Positions 9,473 to 17,710 of a stretch of DNA of 44,649 nucleotides are shown one piece after another; within the stretch, counting starts at the first letter, position 1; each line of letters opens with the position of its first letter. Source of the stretch: an uncultured cyanobacterium (GTDB taxonomy: Bacteria; Cyanobacteriota; Cyanobacteriia; Cyanobacteriales; Nostocaceae); the NCBI GenBank assembly GCA_903903925.1, contig CAIVAU010000104.1, forward strand, positions 1-44,649, given 5' to 3'. A model generated the notes under the pieces. The model saw only the letters and a program-made list of their open reading frames with translations. It did not search any database and had not been told where the DNA came from. Both the position numbers and the translations under genes were made by a program.

Positions 9473-10179
9473 AAACTTGCTCCTATAGAGAAAACTAGTC
9501 CCCCTGCGTGGAATTCAAAATCCAAAATTAAACATCATCACGCCTGTGCTGCTGCTAAGAGTATCGATAGCTGAAAAAGTTTGAATTATAAGCACTGGAG
9601 TATAGAGATGCGAAATTCCGCGTCTCCACACTTTTAAACTTAAATTACTTAAACTCAGTAGACTTGTCGTATTTAGTAGCTTTGCACAATTAGAGGAAAA
9701 AAACAAGTAAATTTTTTCAGGAGGTAGCCGATCGCTTGTGCTGCTATAGTCAGTAGAGAACACGGAAAGTAGGCGCTCTCAGATACTGCGTCCTTGCGCT
9801 TATTGCCTAACTAAAGGGGGGTTCCCGGCTCTTTCCTCCCTCTTGAATAAATTATTGCATCAAGAACATCAGAATCTATTGCTTTTTACTAGTAAGTATG
9901 CAATTATGATTTACAATCTACTGTAAGTAGAGCGGGTTAAAGTAAAATCAGATCGATAGCTAGTGATTCACGCTCTCGTGCTGGCCCGATGAATACAGAT
10001 TGAGACGTTATCCTCTCTAAGGAGCAACCCACTCGTGGTGCACCGATGATTGGAAGAAACATCACCATTCCTATAAGGGTGGGGAGACCCCACCCCTACT
10101 CCCTGTTGTTAATTTTGCATCACGGGACAGTGGCTTTGCGTTGAAACAATAAAGATTGCACTTAATGGAGTCAGCCCCT
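9473..10179. other. intergenic region between divergent sulfur run and tetR
   Basis: About 700 bases without a convincing gene. It must hold the promoters for the sfnB-led minus-strand genes and for the TetR gene. One hairpin is obvious at 10077-10095. A small minus-strand open frame at 9515-9763 has no recognisable features and I do not count it. I see no mobile element ends or RNA gene. Confidence 0.5.
10077..10095. repeat. strong hairpin (8-bp stem, 3-base loop)
   Basis: GGGTGGGG, loop AGA, then CCCCACCC: a perfect 8-bp GC-rich stem upstream of the TetR gene. It resembles the short palindromes dispersed in cyanobacterial genomes. No T-tract follows, so it is not a standard terminator. Confidence 0.7.
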
Positions 10180-10803
10180 ATGTCGCAACTACTTGAGAAC
10201 AAAATTACTCAAACAATATCTCCGAATACAGTACCTTTGAAGCGCAGGCGAAATGAACGTTCCCATCAAGCAATTCTCACAGCAGCAGTTGAGTTACTAC
10301 AGGAAAAAGGCTATAGAGAGATTTGTATTGAAGCGATCGCCAGTCGTGCAGGAGTTGGTAAACAAACTATCTATCGTTGGTGGTCTTCTAAAGCTGCAGT
10401 CATTATGGAAGCATACTCAGCAAGAGCTATACAGAATATTCCCACACCAGATACAGGTTCGGTTAAACAAGATCTATGTCAGATTCTTTCGCAACTATTT
10501 GCAGTCCTGACAACAACGACTACAGGAGAAGCGATCGCAGGACTGATTGCGGAATTACAAATGGATGCGTCTTTAGCGTCATCGTTTCGCAAGCAGTTTA
10601 TTGAATGTCGCACAGAAGCAACCCGGACAATTTTAGAGCGAGGTATAGCGCGAGGTGAACTACGCCCTGACTCGAATTTGGAATTGGTCATCGATACGAT
10701 TTACGGCCCTATCTGGTATCGCTTATTGTTAAAGCATGGGACATTAGATGATCCATTTGCCGAAGAATTAGTGAATTTCATCATACTAGGAATACAGGCT
10801 TAG
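10180..10803 (+). CDS. TetR/AcrR family transcriptional regulator
   Basis: A 207-residue one-domain HTH repressor plus ligand-binding helices. The N-terminal TetR HTH is plain: SHQAILTAAVELLQEKGYRE, IEAIASRAGVGKQTIYRWW, then SKAAVIMEAY, around residues 30-80. The C-terminal part has LERGIARGELRPDSNLELVID and IYGPIWYRLLL, typical of the TetR_C family. I choose the ATG at 10180 because GGAG sits about nine bases before it; a TTG at 10156 and an ATG at 10165 are in frame upstream. It is followed in the same direction by the dehydrogenase, haloperoxidase, methyltransferase and GST genes, which it may control. Confidence 0.9.
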   Translation: MSQLLENKITQTISPNTVPLKRRRNERSHQAILTAAVELLQEKGYREICIEAIASRAGVGKQTIYRWWSSKAAVIMEAYSARAIQNIPTPDTGSVKQDLCQILSQLFAVLTTTTTGEAIAGLIAELQMDASLASSFRKQFIECRTEATRTILERGIARGELRPDSNLELVIDTIYGPIWYRLLLKHGTLDDPFAEELVNFIILGIQA

Positions 10804-10902
10804 TTCTCATTTTTTTCTTTTTCAGAAACTAGCCAATTCTAATTTTAGATTAACAGATTGGATTATGGCTCAAAAACAGCATTAAATTTGACGTTAGCCT
10901 AT

Positions 10903-11850
10903 ATGAAACTAATTCTACCTGTAGAACTTGCAGCTAAGGTCGAGCCAGTTTTACCCTCAGATATTGAATTTGTGCGTGTAGATAGCGATGGGAATTTTGA
11001 TGGTGATCCTAGTGATGCCAAAGTGTATTTCAACGGATTTAAATTAAAAAATACCACTCTCCATAAAGTATTGGCAGCAGCACCTAAAATTCGTTGGCAA
11101 CATACACCAAGTTCTGGCGTAAATCATATCCTTACACCCACTTTCTTAAAACACAATATACTTCTCACTAATGGGTCGGGAGTTCATGCCATTCCGATCG
11201 CAGAATTTGTCTTGAACTTCATGCTTTATCATGCTAAAAATGTCCGTAAGTTGCAAAATTTCCAATCAGACCACAACTGGGTGAAGTGGTCAGAGTTACA
11301 GGAGTTATACAACAAGAATTTGCTCATTATTGGTGCAGGAAATATTGGTCAGGAAATTGCTGTTCGTGCCAAAGCCTTTAGCATGAATGTTTTTGGCAGT
11401 CGTCTTCATCCGGACCCATTACCCAATTTTGACCTAATTGTGGGTGCAGATCAATGGAGATCGCTTCTGCCAGAGGTAGACTATGTAGTCATTGCTACAC
11501 CTTTGACACCGGAAACTAAAGGCTTAATTGATGCAAAGGCATTGCGGTTGATGCGCAAAAGTGCTTACTTAATTAATATAGCTCGCGGTGCGATCGTTGA
11601 TGAAAATGCCTTACTTACTGCTCTACGTGAAGAATGGATTGCTGGCGCTGGATTAGACACGGTTGCGACTGAACCACTACCTCCGGAAAGCCCTCTTTGG
11701 TCTTTACCTAATGTGTTTATCACCCCTCACTGTTCAGCACTTACACCACAACTTTATGACCGCATTGTAGCATTATTTATCGACAATTTAACCCGCTATC
11801 GTAACGATAAACCTTTACGTAATATCGTGGATAAAAACGCTGGCTATTAA
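10903..11850 (+). CDS. D-isomer-specific 2-hydroxyacid dehydrogenase
   Basis: A 315-residue NAD(P)-dependent oxidoreductase that interconverts 2-oxo acids and D-2-hydroxy acids. Seen: nucleotide-binding GAGNIGQEIAVRAKAF in the middle third, VIATPLTPETKGLID, INIARGAIVDENALL with the substrate-binding arginine, TEPLPPESPLW with the glutamate, and ITPHCSALTP with the catalytic histidine. The catalytic triad is therefore intact. I take the ATG at 10903 rather than the TTG at 10858; the family normally starts close to the first beta strand (MKLILPVEL). Substrate unknown. It lies about 100 bases after the TetR gene. Confidence 0.88.
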   Translation: MKLILPVELAAKVEPVLPSDIEFVRVDSDGNFDGDPSDAKVYFNGFKLKNTTLHKVLAAAPKIRWQHTPSSGVNHILTPTFLKHNILLTNGSGVHAIPIAEFVLNFMLYHAKNVRKLQNFQSDHNWVKWSELQELYNKNLLIIGAGNIGQEIAVRAKAFSMNVFGSRLHPDPLPNFDLIVGADQWRSLLPEVDYVVIATPLTPETKGLIDAKALRLMRKSAYLINIARGAIVDENALLTALREEWIAGAGLDTVATEPLPPESPLWSLPNVFITPHCSALTPQLYDRIVALFIDNLTRYRNDKPLRNIVDKNAGY

Positions 11851-11959
11851 CATTAAGAGTTTTAATAGTTGGTGGGAGATAATAATTTCTCCATAAACCC
11901 GATAAATATCATTAGTTTTTTGTAAATACAAACGAATCATGAACATCCTCACGAGATCA

Positions 11960-12045
11960 GTAGTGTGAGCCGGAAAGCTCACGTGTACTATAAGCGAGCA
12001 AGATGCTCGCACTACCAATTTTCAAAAATGGGATGCACCCAACCT
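11960..12045. repeat. MITE/REP-like palindromic element, copy 2
   Basis: It shares the GTAGTGYGAGC / GCTCGCACTAC arms and the distal TGGGATGCACCCA arm with the element at 2932-3053. The left stem is altered to GAGCCGGAAAGCTC. It supplies the apparent upstream extension of the haloperoxidase frame (from 11965), which is therefore not real coding sequence. Confidence 0.7.
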
Positions 12046-12078
12046 TCTATTTCACTATCTAACTTTGCAGAGAATCTT

Positions 12079-13944
12079 ATGCCATCTGAATCCACTTCTA
12101 ATCAAGCTTCCGGAAATAATGCACATAGACAGACTGAAATCATGGCGAATTCTAGCCAAAATAAAGCTAGTGCTACCAGCAATCGCTCAATATTTAGTCG
12201 AAGTAGACGTGCATTTCTTGGTCGTGCAGGCTTGTTAACTGCTACTGCCACTGGTATAGTTACAGGGGTGATAGGTTCACCTTTCTCTACCAAGAAAAGA
12301 GGAAACATTGTCCAGGCACAGGATATTGTTGGTCAAGTCAAATTTGACTATGCTGGGTTTAGCCAGAAAGCCTATAATCTGCGTGTCCAAGCAGCTAAAC
12401 AAGAACTAGACTTTGGTATTCCACCTCATCCAACGAACGGAGATGGGGAACGCTACCCTAACAAAATCGCTAATGACAGCAGGGGTTTACCACACAATCA
12501 ACTAGGCGAAGTCAACCTGGATGCTTATAATTCTTTGACAAAAGCACTACAATCGCTTAACCCTGATGACTTTGAAAAGATTATCTTGGGTGGCACAAGG
12601 AAGCTAACTAGTCCCCAAGGACCTCTGGCACTAAGTCTAGAAGGTCTGAACGCTGCTCAGATAGGAATTCCAGCACCACCAACTTTGGATAGTGCAGAAC
12701 AGGCTGCTGAGGCAGTTGAACTTTACTGGCAAGCTTTATTACGGGATGTTTCTTTTGACAAGTTCCAAGATAACACCAACGATCCCAAAGTTTTGGCAGC
12801 GGTTGCAGATCTTAACAACCTTTCAGCATTCAAAGGACCGAAAGAAAATGGTCGAGTCACCCCCCAAACCTTGTTTCGTGGTAGCGTCAACTATGTTGAT
12901 TCAAGCGATCCCTCAGGCAGAAAAGCACGATATGTAACTCCACCAGGAGTGACCGATGGTCCTTACATTTCACAGTTTCTGTTGCTGAATATTCCTTTCA
13001 ACACCCAGTTTATTTCGCCTCTGATTCGTACTGCTCTCCCAGGCAATGATTTCCTGACTACTTTTGATGAATGGCTGACTATTCAGAATGGAGGGAGTTC
13101 TGGCAGATCTATTCAGTACGACTCAACACGCCGTTATATATCTACTGTTCGAGATTTAGGTGAGTATGCACATATAGGTGGGGCTTCATGGTTAGGAGCT
13201 TTATTAATTTTAAGCTCTGGAGCCGATCAAAATGATGAGCTTGCCAGTGTCACTGGTATTAATGCTCCTTTTAGTCCAACTAATCCCTATAACAACTACA
13301 AAACCCAAGTGGCTGGTGTCGGCTCATTTGCAGCCGGGTATTTTCAAACCCTACTGCTTTTAGCTCCTTCACGGGTAATCAGAGCTTCTTACTGGCAGAA
13401 GTATTATGTACACCGTCGTTTGCGACCAGAAGCATATGGTGGGTTAGTTTACAACAACCTTGTGAATAAAACTCAATATCCAATCAATTCGGAGCTCTTA
13501 AATTCCAAAGCTTTAGCTCAGACTTCCAGCACCTTTAACACCTATTTATTACCCCAAGCATACCCAGAAGGAGCACCGACCCATTCCTCCTACAGTGGTG
13601 GTGCGGCTGCTACGGCTGGTGTTTCTGTCACACTGTTGAAAGCGTTCTTTGATGAGAGCTTTGTCATTCCCAATCCAGTACAGCCCGATCCTAATGACCC
13701 AACGAAAGTGATTCCCTATACGGGAGCGCCACTGACAGTGGGTGGCGAGTTGAATAAGCTGGCAACTAATTATGCGATCGGTCGTAGCTTTGGTGGTATC
13801 CATTGGCGTTCGGATGGTTCAGCCGCCTTAGCTTTAGGAGAAGAGGTTGCTATTAGCATCCTCAGAGACGAAAAACTGGGGTATAATGAAAGATTTGACG
13901 GCTACACGTTTACAAAATTTGACGGTACAAAAATCACTGTTTAA
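12079..13944 (+). CDS. vanadium-haloperoxidase-like protein, Tat-exported, with altered active site
   Basis: A 621-residue protein of the PAP2/vanadium haloperoxidase superfamily, close in length and motifs to algal bromoperoxidases. A twin-arginine signal (SRRAFLGRAG plus hydrophobic stretch) lies near residues 40-70. Vanadate-site motifs: K441-YYVHRRL-R449-P450-E, then PEGAPTHSSYSGGAAATAG at about 500-515, then R569 and H575 in RSFGGIHWRSDG. In active enzymes the middle motif ends in AGH; here the histidine position is alanine (A509). The axial histidine H575 and the lysine and arginines remain. It may have lost or changed halide oxidation and might act as a phosphatase or sulfatase. I start at the ATG at 12079 because upstream codons lie in a repeat element. 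Confidence 0.85.
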   Translation: MPSESTSNQASGNNAHRQTEIMANSSQNKASATSNRSIFSRSRRAFLGRAGLLTATATGIVTGVIGSPFSTKKRGNIVQAQDIVGQVKFDYAGFSQKAYNLRVQAAKQELDFGIPPHPTNGDGERYPNKIANDSRGLPHNQLGEVNLDAYNSLTKALQSLNPDDFEKIILGGTRKLTSPQGPLALSLEGLNAAQIGIPAPPTLDSAEQAAEAVELYWQALLRDVSFDKFQDNTNDPKVLAAVADLNNLSAFKGPKENGRVTPQTLFRGSVNYVDSSDPSGRKARYVTPPGVTDGPYISQFLLLNIPFNTQFISPLIRTALPGNDFLTTFDEWLTIQNGGSSGRSIQYDSTRRYISTVRDLGEYAHIGGASWLGALLILSSGADQNDELASVTGINAPFSPTNPYNNYKTQVAGVGSFAAGYFQTLLLLAPSRVIRASYWQKYYVHRRLRPEAYGGLVYNNLVNKTQYPINSELLNSKALAQTSSTFNTYLLPQAYPEGAPTHSSYSGGAAATAGVSVTLLKAFFDESFVIPNPVQPDPNDPTKVIPYTGAPLTVGGELNKLATNYAIGRSFGGIHWRSDGSAALALGEEVAISILRDEKLGYNERFDGYTFTKFDGTKITV

Positions 13945-13963
13945 ACAAGGGGAGTCACGACCT

Positions 13964-14620
13964 ATGCCAAAAGATTGGTTTGAATGGCACGACCTCTACA
14001 AGACTGAGGCAAAATTGCAACAGCGCTTAGAAATAGTGCGGGAGTACATTTCTTATAGCTTGGATGCATCGCCACCGGGAATCATCCGTGTAGTGAGTGT
14101 TTGCGCCGGTGATGGACGAGATTTACTAGGAACCTTAGAAAATCACCCTCGTGCAAAAGATGTTCGTGCGCGACTCGTTGAACTAAATCCGGATCTCGTA
14201 GAACGTGGACGAGCAACCGTAGAATCCTTGGGTTTGACAGCACAAATTGAATTGATCAATGGTGATGCAACTCTTGCCTCCCACTATGTAGGCGCAGTAC
14301 CAGCAGATATCGTAATTGTATGCGGTGTCTTTGGCAATCTCGCTGATGAAGCTGAACTCAATCGCTTGCTAGGGAACTTAAGTTTTTTAAGTAAACAAGG
14401 TGCTTTTGTACTCTGGACAAGAGGACATTCTAACGGCATCCCCTATTCTGAGTCTGTCCGTAAATTTTTGCGTGAATCTGGATTTGAGGAAGTCAACTTC
14501 AAACTCACTGCAACAGGAGACATGGGAGTAGGTATTCATCGTTATCTCGGTGAAGGTTCGACTGTCCCTAAAGAGCAACAACTATTCGTGTTTTCCGGTA
14601 TTCCAAGCAAAGCGAGGTAA
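13964..14620 (+). CDS. class I SAM-dependent methyltransferase
   Basis: A 218-residue Rossmann-fold methyltransferase. The SAM-binding motif I appears as VVSVCAGDGRDLLG near residues 42-56, with an acidic end of strand 2 in VELNPDLVERG and an INGDA motif III-like stretch. Later text ADIVIVCGVFGNL matches motif IV. It begins 19 bases after the haloperoxidase stop with a GGGGAG ribosome-binding site before ATG 13964; the frame is open farther upstream inside the haloperoxidase gene, but this start is preferred. Substrate unknown; the haloperoxidase neighbour suggests secondary or halogen/sulfur metabolism. Confidence 0.82.
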   Translation: MPKDWFEWHDLYKTEAKLQQRLEIVREYISYSLDASPPGIIRVVSVCAGDGRDLLGTLENHPRAKDVRARLVELNPDLVERGRATVESLGLTAQIELINGDATLASHYVGAVPADIVIVCGVFGNLADEAELNRLLGNLSFLSKQGAFVLWTRGHSNGIPYSESVRKFLRESGFEEVNFKLTATGDMGVGIHRYLGEGSTVPKEQQLFVFSGIPSKAR

Positions 14621-14624
14621 ACGA

Positions 14625-15842
14625 ATGTCTATTCAAGACACAGTATCCAGTTGGGAGCAGCTGTTTGAGATTGCTCAAAAAAATACCTCTGCTCGACGGG
14701 TGCGTAGACCTGGTCAATCTCCTTCTACTGAGCCCATCCCAAGCAGTCTCCATAAGCTTCCCCCAGATACAACACCGCCAGTCCTGCTTTACCGAGATAC
14801 TAACTCTTGGTGTCCATTCTGCGAACGGGTTTGGTTTGCTCTAGAAGAAAAGGAAATTCCCTTTGCGACGGAGTTTATTGATTTAAGTAACAAACCAAAG
14901 TGGTATACTGACTTGGTTCCTACAACCCTAGTTCCCGCAGTGAAAATTGAGGGACAGTTAGTCTATGAATCCAAAGATATTCTCTTAGCATTGGAGGAAA
15001 AATTTGGGACAACTCTACTTCCTGATGATCCAGAGGAAAATGCGATAGCTAGACAGTTGGTAGAGGATGCTGAAACCAATGGGTTTAGGGAGGTTGTATA
15101 CAAATTTCTCAGAGCAACACCTGCGGATGCTGATGAGTTAGCAAACTTACAGGCAGCGTTTGAAGCTAAGTTAGATGAGCTTGAGCAAACCTTGGGTAAA
15201 TATCCAGGGCCCTACTTTGTTTCCAATTTTAGCCTAGTCGATATCATGTATAGCCCCCATCTTGATCGATTGGCAGCCAACTTACCTGTGTACCGGGGGT
15301 ATCATCTCAAGGGGAATGAGCGTTTCCCTCGCATCAACGCCTGGTTTGAAGCACTCAATCAGCGTCCTGCCTATCACAGGGTTAAGTCTGATAATATCAC
15401 CAACAATTTACTTCTGCGCCGCAGATGGGGCGTGGAACCCATCGGGAATCCGTTACCCCTCAATTCTGTAGACAGCCAGTCCATTGAATATCGGGCAGAA
15501 GCTGCTGAGAGATTGAGTGATAACCGGGAGGTTGCGATCGGAGACATTTTGAAAAATTCCGGGGTTCAAGCTTTAGCGAAGGATGGCGATATCTCGGCAA
15601 TTCAAGAAGCGGTTGATCTTCACCTCCGATTACTCGCTGATTACCTGATTAATGGAAATGGCGCACCTTTACCGGGTGGACGAACAGGTGGTAAGGACAG
15701 TACTGACCCGATAGTCGCTGCTGTAGGAGCAATCACTCTTGCATATGTGAGAAATCGCATCTGTGCGCCACGGGATATGAGTGCTGGTGCTGCAACTGCT
15801 TTCCGGGCAGCAGCAGATAAGGTGTTGGCATCTGTTTATTAG
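14625..15842 (+). CDS. glutathione S-transferase-family protein with C-terminal extension
   Basis: A 405-residue protein. Residues ~50-135 form a thioredoxin-fold GST N-domain with a redox-type CPFC motif (NSWCPFCERVWFALEE) and VPAVKIEGQLVYESKDIL. An all-helical GST C-domain follows to ~270 with LVDIMYSPHLDRL. The final ~135 residues (YRAEAAERLSDNREVAIGDI onward) are not part of a normal GST of ~220-250 residues and I do not recognise them; AGAATAFRAAADKVL lies at the end. It begins four bases after the methyltransferase stop, with GAGG before the ATG, so the two are coupled. Glutathione-dependent reduction or dehalogenation is possible. Confidence 0.8.
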   Translation: MSIQDTVSSWEQLFEIAQKNTSARRVRRPGQSPSTEPIPSSLHKLPPDTTPPVLLYRDTNSWCPFCERVWFALEEKEIPFATEFIDLSNKPKWYTDLVPTTLVPAVKIEGQLVYESKDILLALEEKFGTTLLPDDPEENAIARQLVEDAETNGFREVVYKFLRATPADADELANLQAAFEAKLDELEQTLGKYPGPYFVSNFSLVDIMYSPHLDRLAANLPVYRGYHLKGNERFPRINAWFEALNQRPAYHRVKSDNITNNLLLRRRWGVEPIGNPLPLNSVDSQSIEYRAEAAERLSDNREVAIGDILKNSGVQALAKDGDISAIQEAVDLHLRLLADYLINGNGAPLPGGRTGGKDSTDPIVAAVGAITLAYVRNRICAPRDMSAGAATAFRAAADKVLASVY

Positions 15843-15883
15843 ATAGCTGCTGAAAATTAACGGTGCGATCGTTAAAATCCTTG

Positions 15884-15911
15884 GTAGGGGCGTATTGCAA
15901 TACGCCCCTAC
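15884..15911. terminator. perfect 28-base palindrome, likely terminator/dispersed repeat
   Basis: GTAGGGGCGTATTG followed by its exact reverse complement CAATACGCCCCTAC. It lies 42 bases after the GST stop and is followed by ATTATTTTT. The sequence is a familiar dispersed palindrome of cyanobacterial genomes, and here it could also end transcription of the tetR-GST genes. Confidence 0.7.
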
Positions 15912-15928
15912 ATTATTTTTGGAGATGT

Positions 15929-16156
15929 CTAATCGCTATCCTGATGTGCCTGCAACTGCTGCACTTGCTCCACGGTTAACCCTGTTACCCGTGCAATCGC
16001 TTCATGTGCCATACCCTCCCGCAGTAGATTCACTGCTACCTTCTCTAATGCTTGTTGGGCTCCTTTTTGAATCCCTTTTTGCTCCCCTTTTTGTTCTCCT
16101 TTTTGTTCCCAACTAGTAACAATCTCCATAATTTCCTCCCGTTCAGTTAATCCCAT
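15929..16156 (-). pseudogene. C-terminal remnant of an Rpn/PD-(D/E)XK nuclease-type transposase gene
   Basis: Seventy-five residues remain: MGLTEREEIMEIVTSWEQKG, then a repeated GEQKG/GIQKGAQ segment, then REGMAHEAIARVTGLTVEQV. This matches the tail of the Rpn family of cyanobacterial nuclease/transposase-like proteins, in which a variable EQKG repeat precedes a small helical end. The N-terminal ~200 residues with the nuclease core are missing, so it is a remnant. Confidence 0.7.
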
Positions 16157-16253
16157 TGTATCGATAGCCGCTTGGAAGGCTAGTTCTGGCTAATCGATAT
16201 GAAGACGAAGCTAAATCAGATAGAATAGGGTGATATATCGATTGCCTGGAATC

Positions 16254-16340
16254 ATGACTGAACTCCTTAAGCAAGTCATTGCAGAAATCCAAAAACTTCC
16301 TGCCAACCAGCAAAATGCGATCGCATCTGAATTACTTTGA
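16254..16340 (+). pseudogene. truncated antitoxin-like gene (28 codons)
   Basis: Starts MTELLKQVIAEIQKLPANQQ and stops after IASELL. The opening matches small antitoxin-type proteins of cyanobacterial type II toxin-antitoxin loci, which are normally 70-80 residues. The stop and loss of downstream homology show truncation. No toxin follows. Confidence 0.5.
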
Positions 16341-16776
16341 TTATGTTTTGACATTTGAATATCAGGCTATAGTTATATCAACGTAGCTCGTAGCAAGCAA
16401 TTACTTAAAGAAAAATAAGTCTTTAACTGCGTAACAATCGCTGTCTCTATCTTGAACACAGAGGTTGTTAGGGATGTTATGATACCAAAGCTTGTCTTCG
16501 CTTCCTGATAACTTTCTTTAAGCGGTTGAGCAGATAGGCTTAAATCTTTAAATATTTGTCATTACTGTCGGCGCAGCCGTTTTGGAAGCGATCATTATAA
16601 TAAAACCAGGGGTATCAACTTCAGGTGGGACAGAATTTCGCGATCCCGCGAGTGCGGGCAGCGCAACGCTTACGCTCTTGCTTAATCCCTTGCAGGCTGG
16701 AACCTTCTCCCTGTAAGTTTTCCCGTCTTAAGATGATACCCAAAACCAGTAAGTATCACTCTCGGTAAAATTAACA
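16341..16776. other. non-coding stretch in degraded region
   Basis: About 435 bases with no open frame I can support. The segment at about 16625-16700 is more GC-rich and contains GCGATCCCGCGAGTGCGGGC-like inverted sequence, perhaps the edge of a lost mobile element, but no element end can be defined. Confidence 0.4.
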
Positions 16777-17031
16777 ATGTCCATTACGCTCGATCTTCCA
16801 CCTAAAATTGAGGCACTGCTACGACAGCGTGCTGAAAGTACAGGACAAGACATTTCGCAAATGGCGCTAGCAGTTCTGACTTTGGGGCTAAGTTTGGACG
16901 ATCAAGATTTTTTCGAGGCTTTAAAGGGAATCCAACGTGGGCTTAATGATTTTGAGCAGGGACAATTTTCCAGTTTAGAGGACTTTATTGCTGAACAAAA
17001 TCAAAAATATGGATTGTCTCTTGAAGTATGA
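16777..17031 (+). CDS. antitoxin-like protein of a broken type II toxin-antitoxin pair
   Basis: An 84-residue protein with an N-terminal ribbon-helix-helix-like segment (SITLDLPPKIEALLRQRAES) followed by an acidic, helical tail (FEQGQFSSLEDFIAEQNQKY). This is the layout of small cyanobacterial antitoxins whose tail binds a RelE/ParE toxin. The stop overlaps the ATG of the next frame (ATGA), the usual coupling to a toxin gene, but that toxin is cut short. The antitoxin itself appears complete. Confidence 0.7.
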   Translation: MSITLDLPPKIEALLRQRAESTGQDISQMALAVLTLGLSLDDQDFFEALKGIQRGLNDFEQGQFSSLEDFIAEQNQKYGLSLEV

Positions 17032-17090
17032 CGTACCGCATTGATTTCTCGAGCAAAGCTATAGGGTCTACGTCAACTAATCCGACTTAA
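17028..17090 (+). pseudogene. truncated ParE/RelE-like toxin (first 12 codons only)
   Basis: The frame begins MTYRIDFSSKAI, a typical start of RelE/ParE family toxins, then changes to unrelated sequence and stops after 20 residues. A complete toxin would be about 85-95 residues. The break falls after the AAAGCTATA codons, consistent with a deletion or insertion that removed the toxin while sparing the antitoxin. Confidence 0.55.
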
Positions 17091-17299
17091 CGCAGTCAGA
17101 TCTCGCCAAACATCTGGTAACATCTGGCGATATATACCGTAATCCTCTGATCCTACCCTACATGTGTGAGCGTAAGCGGTGAGGGTTTGATTTCAGTGCG
17201 ACTTGAATGCTTGTACAAATTTAGCAACCACAGTCAGATGGTGTTACTACAATTCTTATAATAAATCTATGGTTTTTCGTTTAAAGAAAAGACACTTTT

Positions 17300-17360
17300 G
17301 ACGGTTGTGTAGACCTAGTCAATCTCCTTCTACTGAGCCCGTCCCAAGCAGTCTCCATAA
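17300..17360 (+). repeat. duplicated 61-base fragment of the GST-like gene
   Basis: Matches positions 14695-14755 (codons 24-44 of the GST-like gene) with four mismatches over 61 bases; for example CAATCTCCTTCTACTGAGCC is identical in both. It has no start and is not in a gene here. It is either scrap from a duplicated gene or shared sequence moved by recombination. Confidence 0.85.
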
Positions 17361-17465
17361 CGAAAAAAGAAGGTCTTTCTAAAAGATTAAGGGGAAGACG
17401 TTGTCATTTAGGGGATTTTTCGGTAACAATGACTTATATTCAAGGGTAGGAAACAAATCCAATTT

Positions 17466-17705
17466 ATGCAAGTGTCTTTACCCCCCGAATTAGAAGAACT
17501 CATCAAAGCCAATGTTGCCAGTGGCGTTTATGCGTCGGAAGAGGATGTTATTCATACCGCCTTACATCTGTTGCTAGATTATAATGCTTATTTACGCGAA
17601 GAAATTAACCGAGGCATCGAGCAAGCCGACCAGAAAGTTTTTTCCTCGATGTCGATAGAAGACCTGAAAGCGGAAGGACGCTGCAGCTTGGCTAGCCGGA
17701 AATAG
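17466..17705 (+). CDS. ParD-like antitoxin without partner
   Basis: A 79-residue protein: MQVSLPPELEELIKANVASG, then YASEEDVIHTALHLL, then a helical tail with INRGIEQADQ. This is the ParD/CopG ribbon-helix-helix antitoxin pattern, DNA-binding through the N-terminal strand. The partner toxin ParE would normally follow within a few bases; instead a methyltransferase starts six bases later. It appears to be an orphan antitoxin, possibly with its last residues altered at a junction. Confidence 0.72.
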   Translation: MQVSLPPELEELIKANVASGVYASEEDVIHTALHLLLDYNAYLREEINRGIEQADQKVFSSMSIEDLKAEGRCSLASRK

Positions 17706-17710
17706 AACAT

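Noticed and set aside
9515..9763. 82-codon minus-strand open frame upstream of sfnB
   Set aside because: No family resemblance, no ribosome-binding site, low-complexity composition; likely chance in the promoter region.
11965..12078. Upstream extension of the haloperoxidase frame
   Set aside because: It lies in a dispersed palindromic repeat, so the start at 12079 is preferred.
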